From PXAH01 sp964605645 (GTDB lineage Bacteria > Omnitrophota > Gorgyraeia > Duberdicusellales > 4484-171), in the NCBI GenBank assembly GCA_964605645.1, contig CAZSDJ010000070.1, positions 1 to 5,458 on the forward strand: a stretch of DNA of 5,458 bases. The letters are read 5' to 3'. The notes beneath the pieces were generated by a model. That model had not been told where the DNA came from. It did not search any database and saw nothing but the letters and a program-made list of their open reading frames with translations. Positions 5,122-5,458 of the stretch are shown here, piece by piece. Each line of letters starts with the position of its first letter. Position 1 is the first letter of the stretch. The position numbers and the translations under genes were made by a program.

Positions 5122-5458
<337 letters not shown>

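Overview
The window is AT-rich bacterial chromosome, and every feature I can support lies on the minus strand, so it reads from right to left. No single marker fixes the taxonomy. The rRNA and the seryl-tRNA synthetase are bacterial. The M48 lipoprotein with a lipobox and the AsmA-like protein suggest a diderm. The pairing of an AsmA-like N-terminus with a DUF3568-like C-terminus, the small GIY-YIG gene placed after a tRNA, and tRNAs lacking an encoded CCA recall uncultivated lineages such as Omnitrophota. That placement is a guess from recalled family habits.

Right part (4895-5458): the 3' end of a 23S rRNA gene (including the sarcin-ricin loop) runs off the window edge. A spacer of about 110 bp with a long mosaic palindrome follows, then a complete 5S rRNA. 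Behind the 5S gene lies a plausible extended -10 promoter for the next unit.

Middle part (2434-4808): a tightly packed translation-related cluster runs DUF4870 membrane protein, tRNA-Lys(CTT), serS (seryl-tRNA synthetase), an unrecognised five-helix membrane protein overlapping serS by 29 nt, and tRNA-Ser(TGA). The synthetase and one of its substrate tRNAs may therefore share a transcript. Directly behind tRNA-Ser lie two nested or alternating stem-loops built partly from the tRNA 3' end, then a small GIY-YIG nuclease gene, then an array of three identical 26-nt palindromes. This stretch (about 1909-2434) looks like a very small tRNA-associated mobile element and is the most interesting part of the window.

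Left part (61-1808): a two-gene unit encodes an AsmA-like/DUF3568-like membrane-anchored protein and, 14 nt downstream, an M48-family metalloprotease lipoprotein. Both probably act in the cell envelope.

No known defence system, CRISPR array, phage gene or metabolic cluster is visible.
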